Of a stretch of 64,000 bases of DNA, positions 1-19,600 are shown in pieces; position 1 is the first letter of the stretch; every line of letters begins with the position of its first letter. The notes under the pieces were generated by a model. It was not told the DNA's origin, searched no databases, and saw only the letters and a program-made list of their open reading frames with translations. Origin of the DNA: Crambe crambe (taxonomy: Eukaryota; Porifera; Demospongiae; Poecilosclerida; Crambeidae); contig OZ004598.1 in NCBI GenBank assembly GCA_963924555.1, forward strand, positions 3,558,501 through 3,622,500, in the 5' to 3' direction. A program made the translations under genes and the position numbers.

Positions 1-3000
1 TGCGTTGAAACTTATGGTGAAGATTTGCGTAAAATAGCAAGAAAAATATATCTCACTCACCAGGTAGATGCAGTGATTGAACTAGTGAATGCACTCAAAA
101 CAGAATCATCACTTGATGAAAGGACCTTTAAAGAAAATGTAACAGCTCTTCTGGATAGTATGGATTTAAAGGGTTTAATACAACGCAATACAAAGGTGAT
201 GAACAAAGAGGAGCTGGTGCCACTTACAAAAATAGCAGATGCACATTGCACTTATAAAATTAATATAGAGAAAATAGTGTCAGCTGCTGTAAATGCTCTA
301 AAATGTTATGAAGCAGAGGTGATAACTCATTTTACAAATGCTAGCTTACTGCAGGATTTGGTACAGGGTGCATGCAAGGCTAAATTCATCACCGAAAAAG
401 TGAAGACTCGAATCACTTCAGTACACTTCAGTGTGCCACATTCATTAATCGGCAGGTACCTGATGCTGCATGTGTATGAAACAATAGCAAAGAGTTATAA
501 TCTCATTGAACTCTGGCTTAGCCTTCTCCTCAAGTATGAAGGAATTAGTACTGTGCTAGATCTGGTAAAATTGTACTATGAGAGATTAAAAGGAGCCACT
601 GATGTTTATAATGTAGAGGAGGAAATAGCTAGTGTGAAACAGCTTGCTCCTGATATTCATTTTGAAGATAAACATGTTGCAGGTTTAAGTAATGCTTTGG
701 CTTCATGCTCTAGTTATTGGAGAGAAATAGCTATATCTTTAGGGTTACCTCATAATGAGATAAGTAGCATTGAGTCAATGATGCTAGTACGTAAAGTAAT
801 TGGTTGTTTAAATGAAGTACTTCATACGTGGATAATACGAAAATATGACTGTGCTAAACCCCCTACACTGAAATGTCTTCGAAGTGCCTTACGCAGTGAA
901 ATAGTAGGACTTGGTGTGGAAGCTAATAGTCTCCAGGAAAAGCTTATGAAAGAGGGAGTTCTAGCATCAAAAGACAGAAGTTTGATTGCAACAGCACTTC
1001 CCAAGAAAGATAAAAATATCTTCAAAATTGTTGACCAATCTCTAGATACCATTGTCTCTGAAGATAATTCTGTATTATTATTTGGTGTACAGGTAAACTC
1101 TAGCCCTGGAACTTCCCTTACTTATCAGTGGTGCAAAGATGGAAAAGTCTTAAAATTGAATGATAAATACAATGGTTCTAGAGATGGCATTATCAGTATA
1201 TATATTGACGATCTTACAGTAGAAGGGTCTTATACATGTATTATTGCACGGGATGATCATAAAATATATTCAGACCCAATACTACTGAAAATCAAGACTC
1301 AATTGGATCAGTACAGAGGTAAACTTAATGACTTCTATACAGCAAAGCCCGAAATTCCAGAAGACACTTGGCCTCCTGTAAATATTGACACTTATATCAA
1401 CCTAGCTCTAATCAAACAGCAGGGTATTGATAAAGGAGATGAATATGCTCACAGTACCATTCGAGGAGATGCAGATGATGTATTTAAGGATAAAGAGAGA
1501 ATTGAGTATGAGAGTGTTTTTGATGATTTAAGTAGTGGGGCACGTCTTTTGATTGAAGGTCGGCCTGGTAGTGGGAAGACAACTCTAGTTCATAAAGTTA
1601 GCAAAGACTGGGCTAGAGACAAGTTGAAGTTTAATCATGTTAGACTCTTGTTTTTAGTCCATCTCCGTGGATTTTTTAGTAAACCCAACATAAATCTGAG
1701 GAATATTCTTGAATGTTATTATGACTGTGATACCGATCCATCATTTCATGATATCATTAAGTATGCAAATAAGCATAATGGGTTAGGGCTTTGCTTCATC
1801 CTTGATGGTTTAGATGAATATTTGCCTGAGAAAAAAAATACATACATCCATAAGCTTATAGATAGATCAATGCTTCCCAGATCTCTTGTCATCATAGCCT
1901 CTCGTCCTGTTGCTGTAGCTGATTTTAGGTCCTCAATAACTAGACAAATAGAAGTTCTTGGATTTTTTAAGGAACAAATTACTGAGTATATAAAAGAGTA
2001 CAACTTTTCAGTTGATTCTAAATCTCTAAAACTTCTTAAATACCTTGATCACCACCCTAATGTGCATCATATGTGCTATTTACCTATCCATACTGCCATG
2101 GTGTGCTTTCTCGGTCAAGTTGGTAGGAGCCTTCCTGAAACAGAAACTGGTATATACAATGAATTCACTATATGTTTTTTTCTACGTTCATTGCGTAAAG
2201 ATGAAGATGATGTTTATATAGAATCCATTCAATCATTGCCACTTACTGAAAAAAAGAAATATATGAAGATTTGCAAACTTGCTTTCGAAATGACTGTCTC
2301 ATCAGAACAAGTTATGAAAGAATCAAAAGTAAAAGATTACTTTAATGTTCATAGTAACAGGGATTATCTTGGACTTATCAATGTTGATAAAGTAGCCTTG
2401 CAACATGGTTTTCAAAAATTATACACATTCCTTCACCTCACCTTTCAAGAATTCCTTTCAGCCTGCTATATTTCTAACCTTCAACTTGAGGAGCAGGTTG
2501 AACTGATCAATAGGCTTGGCAGTGCTAAACAGATGCAAATAGTTTGGAAGTTCTATTGTGGGTTGGTCAAATTTGATGACCAAATTAAATTTGAAAGTCT
2601 GCTTGAGAAAACACAGTACGGAAGATTATATGAAGTCCAGTGTTCCTTTGAGTCCCAACAACCTAGCACTTGTCATAGCATTATTGAAAATGGTACTCTA
2701 TCTTTCAAAAATAACTTTTTTACTCCTTCAGATTTCACTGCTATTGCTTTTGTTATTTCCAATGCAATTCAAAATATATGTGAGCTTGTATTTGATCAAT
2801 GTACATTAAGTCAAGAGGGGATAAATGTACTTGAAGAGAAAGCCAGAGATAACCTTTCATCAGTGACTACTCTATGTTTTCATGGTCACAATTGTGTTGC
2901 CAAACAATTAAGGTTAGTTAACAAATTAATGCATATATTGCCTTCTTTGCAAATTTTGGACATCACCAACACACAGCTTGGAAAAGATGCAGTGGAAGCT

Positions 3001-5496
3001 CTAACTTGTGATTTAAACCATTCGAATCTTGTGATGGTTGAAATTGACGCTTCTGATAGTAATCCTCTTTATTCTTCAAAAGAACTCATACAGTCCCTCA
3101 TAGAGTCTTTCACATCCAAGTGCAGCAATTTTTTTAATCTTCGTTTTTCTGATTATTCAAAGTATCACTCATTGTCCCTTCCATTTTATTATAGCTCTGT
3201 TGCCAACTTTGATGATATAAACATAAGCTTTTATAAACTTGGATCAGCAGGAGTTAAGGTCCTTTCAGATGATTTGAGAGCTAATTCTGTTTGTAGTAGA
3301 CTTAGTCTTATTGGTTGTGGTATTACCGATGAAGGAGCAAAAACTTTCTCTGATGCCATAACAAAATGCAACAGCATTGAAGTACTTGAGCTAAACCTTA
3401 ATTTCATAGGTGATGAAGGAGCAGTAGCTCTTGCCCATGGTATTAAATCATGCCTCAGTCTACATACACTAAACTTGAGTTGCAATCAAATTGGCGATGA
3501 TGGGGCATTGGCTGTAGTTAATGCTTTATCAGCAGAGCATTCTGTGAGTTTCAAGCTTTCTCTGTGGAATAACAACATCACTAAATGTGGTGCTGATACC
3601 TTGCTTCATGTCAAATGTGCTATTTCCATTGACTCACTCGATATTAGTGGCAGAAATATAGGAAATGAAGGAGCAGAAGTTGTATCTTCATGTTTAGACT
3701 TCTTTGACTCTCATGATGACAAACATGACTTTAATGACTTTAGAAGCCTACATACCCTGGATTTATCCAGCAGTATTATTAATGATGATGGTGTGAAACT
3801 AATTGTTGATTCTTTAAAGAATTATAAAAGCTTGACTTCACTTAAGTTATCTGGTAATCCGGCAGTTAGCTTTTGTAGTGGTGAACCAATTATTGCTGAC
3901 TTCCCCAAAAGCTTGCTTTCACTCGATTTATCCAAGTGTTCCATAGGTGATCATGGTACAAAAGCACTTGCTAATGCTCTGAGAGGCTGTAACTTAATTT
4001 CACTGAACGTTAGTTTCAACAATATTGGTAATCATGGTGCAAATAATCTTGCTACTTTTATTGAGCATTCCAATAAAGTGCTGCAGGTTCTGGATATTTC
4101 TCATAATATTATTCAATCGCACGGTGTAGAAACTCTTTCTACACAATTAAGAAACTGTTCTGATTTGCACACTCTTATTCTTGGATGCAATCACATTGGT
4201 GAAAGTGGTGCGAAATTCATCGGAAATGCCCTTGAGCATTGCAAAAACTTACACACATTGGATATTCATGACAATGATATATTGTGCGATGGTGCAAATG
4301 CTCTTGTATGCATGTTGAAATGTTGCAATAACCTGCATACTCTTGATATTGCCTATAATAACATATGTGGTACTGCTTTAGCTGATGCTATTAAGTCCTG
4401 CCACAACCTCACTGAGCTCAATATTTCTAACAATCGCATTAACCACCGATATCCCATTGAAAGACAGCAAAAGAGTACCAATAAGGAAGGTACAGAAGCT
4501 CTTGCCAGTAATGATATTGGTAAGAATGGTACAGAGGCTTTGACTGGTAACCATTGCAGTAGTACACTGCATACACTTAATATTAGTACCAGTAAGGAAG
4601 GTACGGGTCTTGCTGATGCTATCAAGCACTGCAGTGGACTACAAACACTCAATATCAGCAGTATTGATATTGGTAAGAATGCTCTGACTGGTGTTATCAA
4701 CTGCTGTAGTAGTACACTGCATACACTTAATATTGGTTGCATTGATATCAAACAGGATGCTATAAAGGCTCTCTCTGGTGCTATTAAGAACTGCATTAAG
4801 CTTCACACACTTGATATTATGTGCAATAATATTGGCAAGAAGGGTGCAACATTTCTTGCTAATGCTATCAAGCATTGCAGTAACCTGAATACACTTAACA
4901 TTGGTTATAATGATATTGGTACTGATGGTACTAAGGCTATTGCTAATTCTATAAAGCATTGCGGTAATCTGCATACACTTGATATTGCTCATAACAATTT
5001 TGGTATGGGTGGTGCAATAGCTCTTGCTCGTGCCCTTCAACATTGTAGTGACCTGCACACATTGGTTATTTCACATAACAACCTTGGCAAAGATGGCATA
5101 AAAGCTGTTGCTGATATATTGATTTATTGCCGTAACCTCCACTCACTGGATATTTCTCACAATAATCTTGATAGATATGGTGCACAAGTTCTTGCTAGCA
5201 GTATTGAATCTGGATGTAGCTGTAGCATAAATCTTCACATCCTTGATGTGTCCAACAATAACATTGGTGATGATGGTGTACGGTATCTTATGGATATTAT
5301 GAAGTATCGCATTAAGTTGCATATTCTTAATATTAGCCACAATTGTATTGGTGATGCTGGTGCAAGGGCAGTGGCTGATGTGATCAAGTACTGCCATAAC
5401 CTCGATACACTGGATATCAGCTACAATGAAATTGGTAATTTTGATATTCTCGACATAAGGACAAAGAACTTGCATATTGTCAGACACTACATATAG
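1..5496 (+). CDS. NLR-like receptor: Death-like, Ig-like, NACHT and LRR domains (5' partial)
   Basis: One uninterrupted reading frame is open from the first base of the window to a TAG at 5494-5496. No ATG precedes the conserved part, so the true start lies upstream. Numbering residues from base 1: a helical N-terminal region of unknown class (1-220), a Death-like domain (about 227-315), an Ig-like domain (about 345-435, Cys378 and Cys413, with YQWC and YTC motifs), then a NACHT ATPase with Walker A GRPGSGKTT (520-528), Walker B LDGLDEY (601-607), an ASRP sensor segment and a TFLHLTFQEF winged-helix motif. The C-terminal half (about 915-1830) is more than 20 ribonuclease-inhibitor-type LRRs (LHTLDISHNNIG-like). 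By family, such proteins are intracellular pattern-recognition receptors that oligomerise through NACHT and signal through death-fold partners. The ligand is unknown. The intronless receptor part fits the sponge NLR pattern. The Ig-like insertion is unusual. Confidence 0.9.
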   Translation, partial: CVETYGEDLRKIARKIYLTHQVDAVIELVNALKTESSLDERTFKENVTALLDSMDLKGLIQRNTKVMNKEELVPLTKIADAHCTYKINIEKIVSAAVNALKCYEAEVITHFTNASLLQDLVQGACKAKFITEKVKTRITSVHFSVPHSLIGRYLMLHVYETIAKSYNLIELWLSLLLKYEGISTVLDLVKLYYERLKGATDVYNVEEEIASVKQLAPDIHFEDKHVAGLSNALASCSSYWREIAISLGLPHNEISSIESMMLVRKVIGCLNEVLHTWIIRKYDCAKPPTLKCLRSALRSEIVGLGVEANSLQEKLMKEGVLASKDRSLIATALPKKDKNIFKIVDQSLDTIVSEDNSVLLFGVQVNSSPGTSLTYQWCKDGKVLKLNDKYNGSRDGIISIYIDDLTVEGSYTCIIARDDHKIYSDPILLKIKTQLDQYRGKLNDFYTAKPEIPEDTWPPVNIDTYINLALIKQQGIDKGDEYAHSTIRGDADDVFKDKERIEYESVFDDLSSGARLLIEGRPGSGKTTLVHKVSKDWARDKLKFNHVRLLFLVHLRGFFSKPNINLRNILECYYDCDTDPSFHDIIKYANKHNGLGLCFILDGLDEYLPEKKNTYIHKLIDRSMLPRSLVIIASRPVAVADFRSSITRQIEVLGFFKEQITEYIKEYNFSVDSKSLKLLKYLDHHPNVHHMCYLPIHTAMVCFLGQVGRSLPETETGIYNEFTICFFLRSLRKDEDDVYIESIQSLPLTEKKKYMKICKLAFEMTVSSEQVMKESKVKDYFNVHSNRDYLGLINVDKVALQHGFQKLYTFLHLTFQEFLSACYISNLQLEEQVELINRLGSAKQMQIVWKFYCGLVKFDDQIKFESLLEKTQYGRLYEVQCSFESQQPSTCHSIIENGTLSFKNNFFTPSDFTAIAFVISNAIQNICELVFDQCTLSQEGINVLEEKARDNLSSVTTLCFHGHNCVAKQLRLVNKLMHILPSLQILDITNTQLGKDAVEALTCDLNHSNLVMVEIDASDSNPLYSSKELIQSLIESFTSKCSNFFNLRFSDYSKYHSLSLPFYYSSVANFDDINISFYKLGSAGVKVLSDDLRANSVCSRLSLIGCGITDEGAKTFSDAITKCNSIEVLELNLNFIGDEGAVALAHGIKSCLSLHTLNLSCNQIGDDGALAVVNALSAEHSVSFKLSLWNNNITKCGADTLLHVKCAISIDSLDISGRNIGNEGAEVVSSCLDFFDSHDDKHDFNDFRSLHTLDLSSSIINDDGVKLIVDSLKNYKSLTSLKLSGNPAVSFCSGEPIIADFPKSLLSLDLSKCSIGDHGTKALANALRGCNLISLNVSFNNIGNHGANNLATFIEHSNKVLQVLDISHNIIQSHGVETLSTQLRNCSDLHTLILGCNHIGESGAKFIGNALEHCKNLHTLDIHDNDILCDGANALVCMLKCCNNLHTLDIAYNNICGTALADAIKSCHNLTELNISNNRINHRYPIERQQKSTNKEGTEALASNDIGKNGTEALTGNHCSSTLHTLNISTSKEGTGLADAIKHCSGLQTLNISSIDIGKNALTGVINCCSSTLHTLNIGCIDIKQDAIKALSGAIKNCIKLHTLDIMCNNIGKKGATFLANAIKHCSNLNTLNIGYNDIGTDGTKAIANSIKHCGNLHTLDIAHNNFGMGGAIALARALQHCSDLHTLVISHNNLGKDGIKAVADILIYCRNLHSLDISHNNLDRYGAQVLASSIESGCSCSINLHILDVSNNNIGDDGVRYLMDIMKYRIKLHILNISHNCIGDAGARAVADVIKYCHNLDTLDISYNEIGNFDILDIRTKNLHIVRHYI

Positions 5497-6005
5497 CATT
5501 GCAATGCCCTACATTCTTCTAGTAGTCAGCATGCTCAAACAAGAGCAAAACCCAACCTGTGGAGTATTATTGTTGGGTCAGGTAATTTTTTTTTGGGTTA
5601 CCATGCACTCTGGGGTCCTCGTCCCGTAACCTGGGATCAGAGGTTAGAACTCTGATGCTGACGAGAGTGCCAAACCTGTCTGTACCCACTCACTCTCCAC
5701 ATTGAAATAAGCTATAATAGCTTCACATAATTATACAGAATACTGCAGCAAAAATTAATAACACATTGAAAGCATGCATGACTGTCAAGATGAGTTGCTT
5801 GAAATACAAACAAATAAATTTTAATTAGAACACAAAAAATTAATGATATGTACTGTATGATATGTAGCTATACTGCCTGTAATGATCAGTCATACAAAAA
5901 TTTCTTGTAATAATAACACACACAATATAGAGTGCACATTCATATGACTATACAGCTGCCACGTATGTATGTTTACCAATAATTTAAGTACTCAAAAGAT
6001 GGGCA
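5497..6005. other. Short intergenic region between convergent genes
   Basis: No coding exon is visible. The interval lies between the stop codons of the NLR-like gene and the minus-strand docking gene, so it should contain both 3' UTRs. An AATAAA hexamer sits near 5813-5818 on the plus strand and could serve the NLR-like gene. Confidence 0.5.
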
Positions 6006-13016
<7,011 letters not shown>

Positions 13017-13695
13017 CCTTGGATGGATGTCTTGGCAACCTTCTTATACAATTGACAACTAAGAGACATATACAGTGTTCATTATGATACAAACACATAT
13101 CATTACATAAACCACCACAATACTGCATAAACATATCCTTAGAAAACGGGTTAGCTAGCTGGCTAGCTAGCTAACTACAGTATTAAGACTATCTAGCCAT
13201 GCTTACTCACACTGTACTAGCAGTAATAGCCGGGTAAATATAGTAATGAAAAAGCTAGCTATAGTTTACTGTGTGAAAACTTGCTAGCAATGATCTCAAC
13301 TCACCAAGTTTATCTAGTCGACCACTCGTTCTTGTCTCACAACTACTGACTAGACTAAAGCAACACTCTATAGAGATCAACCACACTGTAGACAATGGAA
13401 GTCCTTCAGAGCATATTAATTCAGGATCTTGCTTTTTGTTGACATCCACGTCGCACAGGTTTGTGCATTATGTTCTGTGTAGGCGTGGCCCAAAAATCAT
13501 GTGGAAATCACATGCGCGAGCGCGAAATAGCTTAGAGTCGCATTAATTTTTGTGGGTAATTTGTGGTCTGCAGCTCAGCTAATTAAACAGTCTAAAGGAT
13601 ATATGCCGGGACTCTCTAATACCGGTCAGTAAATACGATCACTCTTTGTAAATAGCTACGGTACCAGATTAGTTGTCAGTTTGCAAGCTAGGACA
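13017..13695. promoter_or_regulatory. Shared upstream region of the two divergent docking genes
   Basis: The interval separates the start codons of docking genes A (-) and B (+). It probably contains both promoters and leaders. On the minus strand CTTG|GTGAGT near 13305 looks like a strong donor and may end a non-coding first exon of gene A. A GC-richer CGCGAGCGCG patch lies near 13513. No TATA box is obvious. Confidence 0.55.
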
Positions 13696-16600
13696 ATGTC
13701 TCAAGACACTGCAGCATCTCAGGGAGATGTGGTCAAGAAAGGCTCACTCAAGTACAAGGCCTCGAAAGTCAAGGGCACAGCAGGATCGAGTGTTCAAGGG
13801 GTGAGTAGATCAACCTACCTAGTATATGCTAGCCATCAGACTTTGCTATTTACTCAGCCTGTTTGTATATTTGTCCAACCAGTTGTGTAGTTACATTTTA
13901 CATAAACAGTGAGTGGGACATTCTTGGGCGATGTGACTGCTGAATGTAACCTAGGAAACTTGCTACTTTCCTATACTCCCTTTAGTTTGTAGATATAGGC
14001 CTGGTTTTCTGTGTCTATTATAATTATCTCCATGAAATAAAGATAGAAAAAAAAATCACACATAACTATATAACAAGATAGAGAAGAAAGGCCACAATTA
14101 CTACCAGAGGGCATATTCTATTATGGTGATGACTACTATTACATCACCTAGTAGGAGTAGGTGCTTGATCCAGTAGGTGCTTGCTCTCTCTAATTTACCT
14201 TTTTTTTTTCTTGAGGATATGTAGTTTTTCTTAATTACTATTTAGCAAACACTAAAAAAACCAAAGGACAATTTCACAGCTTTCATTATAATTATATCAT
14301 AAGAGAGCTTTCCTGACGCCTCTACGTAGCAGACTGATGCCTGCTTTTAAGGGCATCTGTAGCATAATCGATTGTTGACCCCTTATCATTGCAGAACTAG
14401 AGATCAGCAAGGGCAGCTTATTAGGCCATCTGCTCAAATGTTGTTATGGTTATCATTATCACAAAATTATCTTACTGGGTTTTAGGGTAGGAATTTATTT
14501 GCTTTTATCCCCTCTCCAGCCCAAGTCATCGAAACTTGTCTTCATTGCTTTCCGAGCCATGAACTCAGGAGAAAAGATATTCCACCTCTACTCCAGCGAG
14601 AAGAAATACCAAGAGGCAGATACACCCAAGTGGGAGATGAATTTGGTGGAAGCTTCCAGTGTTTACTTTCTGACAGACAAGAAGTGTTTCTGTATCTCGC
14701 TAAATGATGGAGGATTGTTGTTCTTGGATGCTAGCACGTTGGAGGAGGCTGATGAATGGGTCAGGTGTCTCAATGCTGTCCTCTTTGCTAAAGGGATCAA
14801 TGGAGGTCAGTATTTTACAAAATGTATCTTTATCCATGGTGATGCCATGGTAACAGTGGAAGGAAATTACCATGGAGAAAAAATATGCTCTATTAGGATG
14901 TTGATTATTGCTAAGCATCTCTATATATTGTACATACATGACCCTTTTCCATCTTTTGCATGTAAGCCTCATGTTGATTATTATTTGATCTTGAATTTCT
15001 GACTATAATATTACACACGTGAGGTAACTAACTGCTGATCATTTTCCAACTATTTCTTGGAAATGGCCAACCAAATTTTCATGTCTGACCAAATCTTTAT
15101 AATGACCGAATCAAATCGAGTGTCGTACTAATCTGTATGTATGTGAATGCTGGGCTAATTTTTACAATCACTTGAAATAATTATTATGTATCCCCTTTTA
15201 CTATAATATACTATACACGCTACTTTGGCACACTAGTGAACCTCTATGATAAAATAGCCACCTTCTTCTGTCCTGGAGGTGGCAATTATACAGTATGCAA
15301 CACTTACTTATTAGGTAAATTAGATCACATTGTCTCTAAGTAGAGACATGATAAATTATGCTTTTTTTCCCTTCCGCTATGCTCCAATGCTGCCAACAAA
15401 AATGCCTATTATGTTTTTAAAAAGCGGTAAGAAAATTAATATTGTTTATTGTAGCATAATTACAACCTCTTTCATCCATCATAATTTTATCAGCAGCAAG
15501 TTAGTTTGCTGGAACATTTAGTAAAGAAAACAGCAGCAGAAGACAGTTGTAGTTTTTTTGTTGTTACCACCACCAATTACATAGGTGGCTACTCTAATTC
15601 AGCAAGGAACTCAAGAGTCGACATCAATACCTCCATATCTATTATGCCAGCATTGTGCTGGCATTATTATGCCCAAAAACTATGCCGGCATAATTTGCAT
15701 GTCCCTATCTCTAAGTCTTCCTTGCACTTGTGGAAGATTGAGTCAGAATGACTTCAGTGTGTTGTCTGGGAACTCAGTTTGTATGTATACCAACATTATA
15801 ATTGTAAATTGAATAGCAGACCTAGTGCTACCTGTCCCCTCTTACTCTGGCTGCTTCATGGTTACTATAGCAGCAAAAAAGTGGTCACCAAAAAAAAATT
15901 TTTTTAATGATACAACGAAAAGCACGCATATGTAGTGAGCTTCTGGTCCACAAGTCTTAACATTAATTTTTGTCAAATGCATTTGAGTGAAAATAGACCA
16001 CAAGCTTAACATCTTGTTAGGAAAGGCAGTGATTATGTCAGTGATTATGTCGGGAGACAGAGACAAGATTACTGGTGTGTGGGAACTATGGGTCAGTGAT
16101 GTTATGGCAGTAGGTGTAAGATGTTAACCTGACTTTCTGATGTAGACATACATCACACTGTCTGTCTATAAGGTCAGTCCAGGCCTACACTTCTATCACC
16201 ATAATTATGTTGTGATTATTGCTCTAATGGTTCATGATGTAGAAGTTCTCTTACATGACATCATTGCTGGCAGTATGTTCCTCTCACCTGACCCACAATT
16301 GTAGTGGCCTAACGTTGCTACACATGCTAGCCTGAGCAATTCAGTATGTCAGTACATATGTATTCAGTTAGGGAGTGGATTGGTGATAATCTATAGTCCA
16401 TTTTCATCTTCATTGTAGTTGCCCTCCTTAGCCTATCACTATGGTATATACGGCTTTAGTCAAAGTGTTTACCAGAACTGTCTCTAAATTTCATACACGC
16501 AAGCCACACTTTCTGCAGCTGAAGAAAAAATACATGCACATCTATTATTGGATGGAGCTACTCTTGACATGTGGTCTTGAAATCGGGAAAACAATTTTCT

Positions 16601-19600
16601 GCCGTATAAATTACATCAGACCTGTGTACATACATATTTGAGCATAATACCTCATGTTCCCTGCCTGTCAATGGTACAACCTGAACAGCGGTATTTAGGA
16701 CGAGGTCCAAAAGATCGTTATGACAGTGATTTTCCGTCAGGTTTGCTACCTTAATTATATGCATATAGGGCTTAGGAAGTGTTGTCAGTGAGAGGCAGTT
16801 GAGTAACCGACATACTGAATTGCTTAGGCTAGCATGGGTAGCAATGTTAGCCACGTCAGGTGAGAGGAGCATACTGCCAGTAATGATGTCATGTAAGAGA
16901 ACTTCTACATCATGGACCATTAGAGCAACATAAATATGGTGGTAGCTGGACTGACCTTATAGATCACAGAGGTCAGGTTAACACCTTACACCTACTGCCA
17001 TAACATCACTGACCCATAGTTCCCACCCACCAGTAATCTTGTCTTGGTCTCCCCTACATAATCACTGCCTTTCCTTTCAATGTTTGCAACAGATGTTAAA
17101 TCTGAAAAGCTCTACTGATATAAACACCAAATGTAACATAGACACTATAAAACTATTGCCTTTAATAGCAGCATACATTTAATGGGCCATACACCTTCCA
17201 TCCTTCCATAGCCATACCTTTTGCAGCTCTGTCCCAGCCATGCCTTTAATATGTAGAAGCTCTGCCTCATGCAGCCATGCCTTTCATGGGAGCTCTGTCT
17301 CTTAATCAGCTCCTATTATGTTTGTGGGAGATGAACTAAAATACCGAACTCTTAATTATCCAGCAGCTGGAGTTTAAAAAAAAATTTTTTTTGACCAAAG
17401 GTGAGACAATGCTTACTTTAACCCCAGTATACAGATTGCACTGTGCAGTGGTTGAAACCAGCCAAGTAGTTGCCATGGTTTTGTTGGTCTGAATGAATGA
17501 ATGTGATGATTAGGAGCAAGCAAAAATAAACGAAAGTTGTACAAACAAACAAAGTACCATTTGTAGGTAAGACCTAAAGTCTATTTTGTGTAGAGACAGC
17601 TGTAACTTTTCATAAAGTAAAGCTCAGGACAGGCCATGGCTAACTGATACCACATGCTGATAATTAATGGAGTGTAACAAGAACTGACCTTATTCAGAAT
17701 TACACATACAGTAGTTATCCTAAATATATTATTATTCTAATTTGCTACATTATATGTTGAGATATTAAGAATGACCGGGTGATCGAGTGCAGTGAGGTAA
17801 TCAGTTCTGTTTTAAGTACTTTGGCATTGTGTGGTGAGATCGTATGACCACGTGATTGAGTTCAGCGATCCCGCCAGCCAACCACATAATTAGCTGGTTT
17901 TGGATACTCAGTGGACCCTATGATACTTGAAATGATGACAAGTGATGCTCAGTCTCAATCCCAGGCATTAGATAAAATTAATGATGCTGTAACAGATCTG
18001 TAGGCTTCATCAGTGTGGGTAGAATGTTAATGCAATTAAGGCTGATAATGTAGTTAATGCAGGTGAAATTTATGTAAGCTGAAGTCCAACAATGCTATTA
18101 TTATTATTATGGGTGGGAGCTGATGAATAATTTATGAATGTTGGTTCAGTGAAAATATGGCCTGAGAAATGTTTTCTGTCTGAGAGACAGCTGAACAATC
18201 ATCATATCAATATTTATGGCTGTAGTATAAACACAACACCAGGAAAGTTGTAGGTGATGCCCCACAGTAATACAATGGAACAGACATTGTATCACAGGGA
18301 TTCAGTGTAAGCAGGGCCATAACTAGTCAGCTGCCACAGGATGAACTGTCAGATCCAAGGATGGAGGCAAGCCTGAGCGATCCGGTCCCCCACACTACAG
18401 AAACCATAGCACATGATTTTCTTCTCATGGAACCAAAAACAAGCATCAGTCCATTCCATTCCAGCTTTCAATATGCAAACATGTGCACATATCAAATTGA
18501 AGCAATCCAGATCATCAGGCTCGCCCCACAATGCACTGCATTTTGTGTTCATATCTCTGGCTCATATATAGGTGGACTTCCCAAGTCTGGGTCGCAGACA
18601 TCCTGAAATCGAGAGGGAAGGGGTAATGGCCCTTAAAGACATCCTGAAATCCTAAGGGAGGGGGAAGGGGTAATGGCCCTTAACTACTATATAGCAATGC
18701 TGATAGTATGTGCTGACCATCAAAGACATTGTTGAGAAGTCTTACAGGAGTGTTGATTAGTGATGTAGGGCTCTTTCAGATGCTTGAGTTGTGGATATGG
18801 TTTCAAAGCGAATACAAAATATAGAAGATAATACTATCAGATGTGTTGTCGTGCCAACTAAACAATGGGGTGGGCAATAATTGAACCTGCTCCATTTAGG
18901 GAAGTTTGTTTTCATTACACAGTGTCTCAGGACACGCCTTATCATTTTAAGTTCCGAGTCACATTTTTGCCTCCCCCCCCCCCCCCCCCCCCAACTCTTT
19001 GGGTCATCCTGGCTATAGAACATTGATGATTTCATTTTACTAAGTATGGCTTAATTGGCCTTATTTAGCCGAAATCATGGTCATCATTCATTGTGCCCTA
19101 GCTGTTTCCAGGAAGTATAGCAATACAGTACAGGGTGTGTAGTGGAAGTGAGGTCACTTGTGCACTTAAAGGCTTTCTAAATCATGTGTGCCTTATTTGC
19201 ACACAACATAAGATGTTGCTCCTCTTTTGGAGGTTCGTACAAAGGTACTAGATCATCCTTTATTGAGAGGTTTGTCCTCTTCAGAGTGTCCTTATCAGAA
19301 GTTCCACTGTAATCCGTGCACTTGAATGTGCTACTGTATAGCACGATATTTTCATGGGTAAAATTTTTCGTGGATTTCGTGGTTTTGTGAGAATAAGGGA
19401 ATTCATATATGGTTCACACATCAATATTCGCAAAACCACGAAAATATTTTCGCTATACGGTATTATAATCAGACCTGGTGTATCCTATAATTTTACATGC
19501 ACTGTGGGGTCATACTCTTGCAGCAGGTACAGTCACCTGGTTGACACATGATCTGCTAGCTAATTGTGTCTGATGGCATTCTTTTAACAAGGCTCCAGCC

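Noticed and set aside
3300-5450. Regular repeats that could suggest a satellite or CRISPR-like array
   Set aside because: The periodicity is that of LRR codons in one open frame, with protein-level rather than nucleotide-level conservation, and the genome is eukaryotic.
4353-5499. Several minus-strand ORFs beneath the LRR region
   Set aside because: They are shadows of the repetitive LRR coding frame on the plus strand, with no independent domain or splice signals.
14806-14999. Extension of docking gene B exon 2 to the stop at 15000
   Set aside because: The PH domain ends at the GTCAGT donor at 14806, and splicing to 19999 continues in phase into a PTB domain. The extension is intron sequence.
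18349-18606. Overlapping ORFs on both strands in the intron of docking gene B
   Set aside because: They are short, have no recognisable domain or splice context, and are open on both strands, as expected by chance or in a dispersed repeat.
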